From positions 1 to 6,296 of the forward strand of contig RFJH01000253.1 in NCBI GenBank assembly GCA_003694975.1: 6,296 bases of DNA. Reading direction: 5' to 3'. Positions 4,478 through 6,296 of this stretch are shown piece by piece. The notes below the pieces were generated by a model. It had not been told where the DNA came from and made no database searches. It was given only the letters and a program-made list of their open reading frames with translations. The translations under genes were made by a program, and so were the position numbers. How positions within the stretch are numbered: position 1 is the first letter of the stretch; the number at the start of each line of letters is the position of its first letter. The stretch is from Anaerolineae bacterium. GTDB taxonomy: Bacteria; Chloroflexota; Anaerolineae; Anaerolineales; Villigracilaceae.

Positions 4478-6003
4478 ACCGACCAGAACTGTTCATCATT
4501 GCAGGGGTGGCCCTGCTCGTTGGGCTGGTCATCGGATACCTCATCAGCCGATACCAGAACGAACGGGCCATCCAGCGACAGAAACAAAAAGCCGAGGACA
4601 TCCTCAAAGGGGCTCACGAACAGGCCCGGCTGATCGAAATCCAGGCACGCGATAACGCCCTGCAAATCGTCCAGAAAGCCGAAAACGAAATCGCCCAGCG
4701 ACGCAACGAACTCAATCGAGAGGAAGAACGCATCCAAAAGCGCCGCGAAGACTTAGACAGGCGGTTTGAGCGCCTCGAACAGCGTGAGCACGCGTTAAGC
4801 AAACGCCAGAGCGCCATAGACCGACGCGCTAATGAAATCGAGAAGATGTACGCTGCCCAGATGGAAAAACTGCAGGCGATCTCCAGCATGACGCGCGAGG
4901 AAGCCCGTCAACTGCTTTTGGAAGAGGTCGAGAAAGAAGCGCGCGGCGATATGGCCCGCATCATCCGTCAAATCGAGGCTGAAGCACGCGAGGAGGGCGA
5001 GAAGCGCGCCCGCAAACTGATTGCCGATGCCATCCAGCGCGTCGCTTCGGAACACGTCGCTGAGGTGACCACATCCGTCGTACCGCTGCCCAACGAAGAG
5101 ATGAAAGGACGCATCGTTGGACGCAACGGGCGTAACATCCGCGCCTTCGAGCAGGCCGCCGGCGTGGACGTTATCGTGGACGACACCCCCGAAGCGGTGA
5201 CCATCTCCTGCTTCGACTCCGTGCGCCGCGAGATCGCCCGTCGCGCCATGGAACGCCTCATCCTGGACGGACGCATTCACCCGGCCCACATCGAGAAAAT
5301 CGTCAACGATGAGGCGGAAGCCGTGGCGAAAATCATCGTCGAGGCCGGCGAACAGGCCGCCTTTGATGCCGGGATCACAGGGCTACATCCAGAAATTCTA
5401 CGCATGATGGGACGCCTGAAGTTCCGCACATCCTATGGCCAGAACCAATTAGCCCACGCTGTGGAAGTCGCTAAACTGGCAGGCATCCTGGCTGCCGAGA
5501 TCGGCGCCAACGTGGAATTGGCCAAACAAGCCGGTTTCCTACACGATATCGGCAAGGCCATGGATCACAATCAGGAAGGCACCCATGCCATGCTTGGTGC
5601 CGAATTCTGCCGCCGCTATGGGGTGCATCCCGTCGTAGTCAATGCCATTGCATCGCACCACCACGAAGTAGAGCAGGAATCTGTCGAAGCGGTGATCGCC
5701 GAAGCCGCCGACGCCATCTCCGGTGCACGCCCCGGCGCCCGCCGCGAGGACCTGGAAGCATACATCAAGCGCATCAAATCGCTGGAAGAACTCGCCAGTT
5801 CTTTCAAGGGTGTGGACCAGGCCTTCGCCATTCAGGCCGGGCGCGAGGTACGCATCATCGTCAAGCCCGAAGAGATTGACGACCTGGAAGCCACGCGCCT
5901 GGCACGCGACATCGCCAAGAAAATTGAAGAGACCATGCAATACCCCGGCCAGATCAAAGTCACCGTCATCCGGGAAACACGCGCTGTAGACTATGCGAAG
6001 TAG
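4474..6003 (+). CDS. rny: Ribonuclease Y
   Basis: RNase Y is a membrane-anchored endoribonuclease that starts decay of many mRNAs. This 509-residue protein has the full family layout at normal length. An N-terminal transmembrane helix (about 7-25, LFIIAGVALLVGLVIGYLI) is followed by a long charged coiled coil (about 28-190). A KH RNA-binding domain follows with the GxxG loop G216-R-N-G219 in KGRIVGRNGRN. The HD phosphohydrolase domain contains H328, H357-D358 in FLHDIGKA, H371 and the H395-H397 run in ASHHHE, which supply the metal ligands. The ATG lies in the last codons of recX with a 4-base overlap, and AGAGG (4462-4466) is a suitable Shine-Dalgarno, so it should be translationally coupled to recX. 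No defect is seen. Confidence 0.97.
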   Translation: MNRPELFIIAGVALLVGLVIGYLISRYQNERAIQRQKQKAEDILKGAHEQARLIEIQARDNALQIVQKAENEIAQRRNELNREEERIQKRREDLDRRFERLEQREHALSKRQSAIDRRANEIEKMYAAQMEKLQAISSMTREEARQLLLEEVEKEARGDMARIIRQIEAEAREEGEKRARKLIADAIQRVASEHVAEVTTSVVPLPNEEMKGRIVGRNGRNIRAFEQAAGVDVIVDDTPEAVTISCFDSVRREIARRAMERLILDGRIHPAHIEKIVNDEAEAVAKIIVEAGEQAAFDAGITGLHPEILRMMGRLKFRTSYGQNQLAHAVEVAKLAGILAAEIGANVELAKQAGFLHDIGKAMDHNQEGTHAMLGAEFCRRYGVHPVVVNAIASHHHEVEQESVEAVIAEAADAISGARPGARREDLEAYIKRIKSLEELASSFKGVDQAFAIQAGREVRIIVKPEEIDDLEATRLARDIAKKIEETMQYPGQIKVTVIRETRAVDYAK

Positions 6004-6033
6004 CACAATACGACAGACAACACAAACAAATCC

Positions 6034-6071
6034 AATCCCCTCGGACGAACGGTCCGAGGGGATTTCTTTTT
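6034..6071 (+). terminator. Strong intrinsic terminator of recX-rny, probably bidirectional
   Basis: A 13-bp perfect stem (6034-6046 with 6052-6064) around a 5-base loop overlaps the T-rich run TTTCTTTTT (6063-6071). Read on the - strand, the hairpin is followed by TTTGTTTGTG, so it can also serve the convergent gene that ends at 6170. Confidence 0.93.
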
Positions 6072-6072
6072 A

Positions 6073-6169
6073 GGTGGCTCGATGAACCCGCTGAACCGTC
6101 ATCGAACCAGTTCGTACACGTTGACCATGCCCCGCCGGTTGAGCATCTTCGGCTATCCCGTGTCCTTTT
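6073..6169. other. Short convergent intergenic spacer
   Basis: The 97 bases lie between the rny terminator and the stop of the - strand gene. I see no promoter, repeat or credible gene here. A 15-codon - strand frame (MLNRRGMVNVYELVR) is too short to call. Confidence 0.5.
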
Positions 6170-6295
6170 CTAGCGGCATTTCTTCAACTCTTCCATCAGC
6201 AGCGGATAAACTTTCCCATAATCTTCGTCATTGGGGTCGAGCAGTTCATAGGCTTTCCGCAGCGTTTCACAGACCTTCTCCCTGTCATAGCCGAC
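6170..6295 (-). CDS. C-terminal end of an unrecognised protein, 5' end outside window
   Basis: On the - strand a frame enters from the right edge and runs 41 codons to a TAG (complement of 6170-6172). It contains DREKVCETLRKAYELLDPND and ends PLLMEELKKCR. It looks like real protein: amphipathic helices with regular charge spacing, no rare-residue clutter, and a stop facing the bidirectional terminator. The pattern of two helices joined by a DPNDEDYG turn resembles a helical-repeat or helical-bundle tail, but I do not recognise the family and assign no function. Confidence 0.65.
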   Translation of the reverse strand, partial: VGYDREKVCETLRKAYELLDPNDEDYGKVYPLLMEELKKCR

Positions 6296-6296
6296 A

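Noticed and set aside
4795..5289. 164-codon - strand frame within rny
   Set aside because: It is antisense to the coiled-coil and KH regions of a clear RNase Y gene and is a coding shadow.

Overview
The window reads as a bacterial chromosome segment of moderately high G+C. A RecX homologue overlapping rny (RNase Y), a WbuB-like GT4 glycosyltransferase next to a heparinase-II/III-like gene end, and an MNT/HEPN toxin-antitoxin pair together would fit a member of Chloroflexota or a similar lineage. That assignment is inference from protein style only; no rRNA or other phylogenetic marker was tested.

Left part (1-2107): a rearranged accessory region. The window opens inside the 3' end of a + strand gene resembling the C-terminus of heparinase II/III-family (alginate-lyase-like) proteins. 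Eight bases after its stop lies the beginning of a glycosyltransferase gene, broken after about 100 bp. An inserted block (about 300-1980) follows. It carries a complete hepT-mntA pair on the - strand, with a strong extended -10 promoter placed for leaderless transcription, and about 900 bp of gene-free DNA packed with inverted repeats and a recurring 9-bp REP-like motif. Right of the block, the same heparinase-tail/glycosyltransferase-head junction appears again (1981-2226). Here the heparinase is the broken partner and the glycosyltransferase is complete (2108-3343). The block is therefore bracketed by about 230 bp direct duplications of an operon junction.

Middle (3344-3823): about 480 bp without a credible protein gene. 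It has a consensus TATAAT, then a dense series of perfect stems, then a good intrinsic terminator whose T-run directly abuts the recX start codon. An 11-bp perfect long-range complement (3443-3453 with 3786-3796) would take over the 5' arm of that terminator, and a local hairpin at 3428-3447 would in turn take over the upstream strand. This looks like a long structured leader or attenuator for recX-rny, or a separate structured RNA gene. I cannot assign it to a known family. It is the most interesting object here.

Right part (3824-6296): recX and rny overlap by 4 bp (ATGA) and form an operon of a RecA modulator and the membrane-anchored endoribonuclease RNase Y. It is closed by a strong terminator with a 13-bp stem that should also work on the other strand. 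The last bases hold the C-terminal 41 codons of a convergent - strand gene of unknown function that runs off the window.
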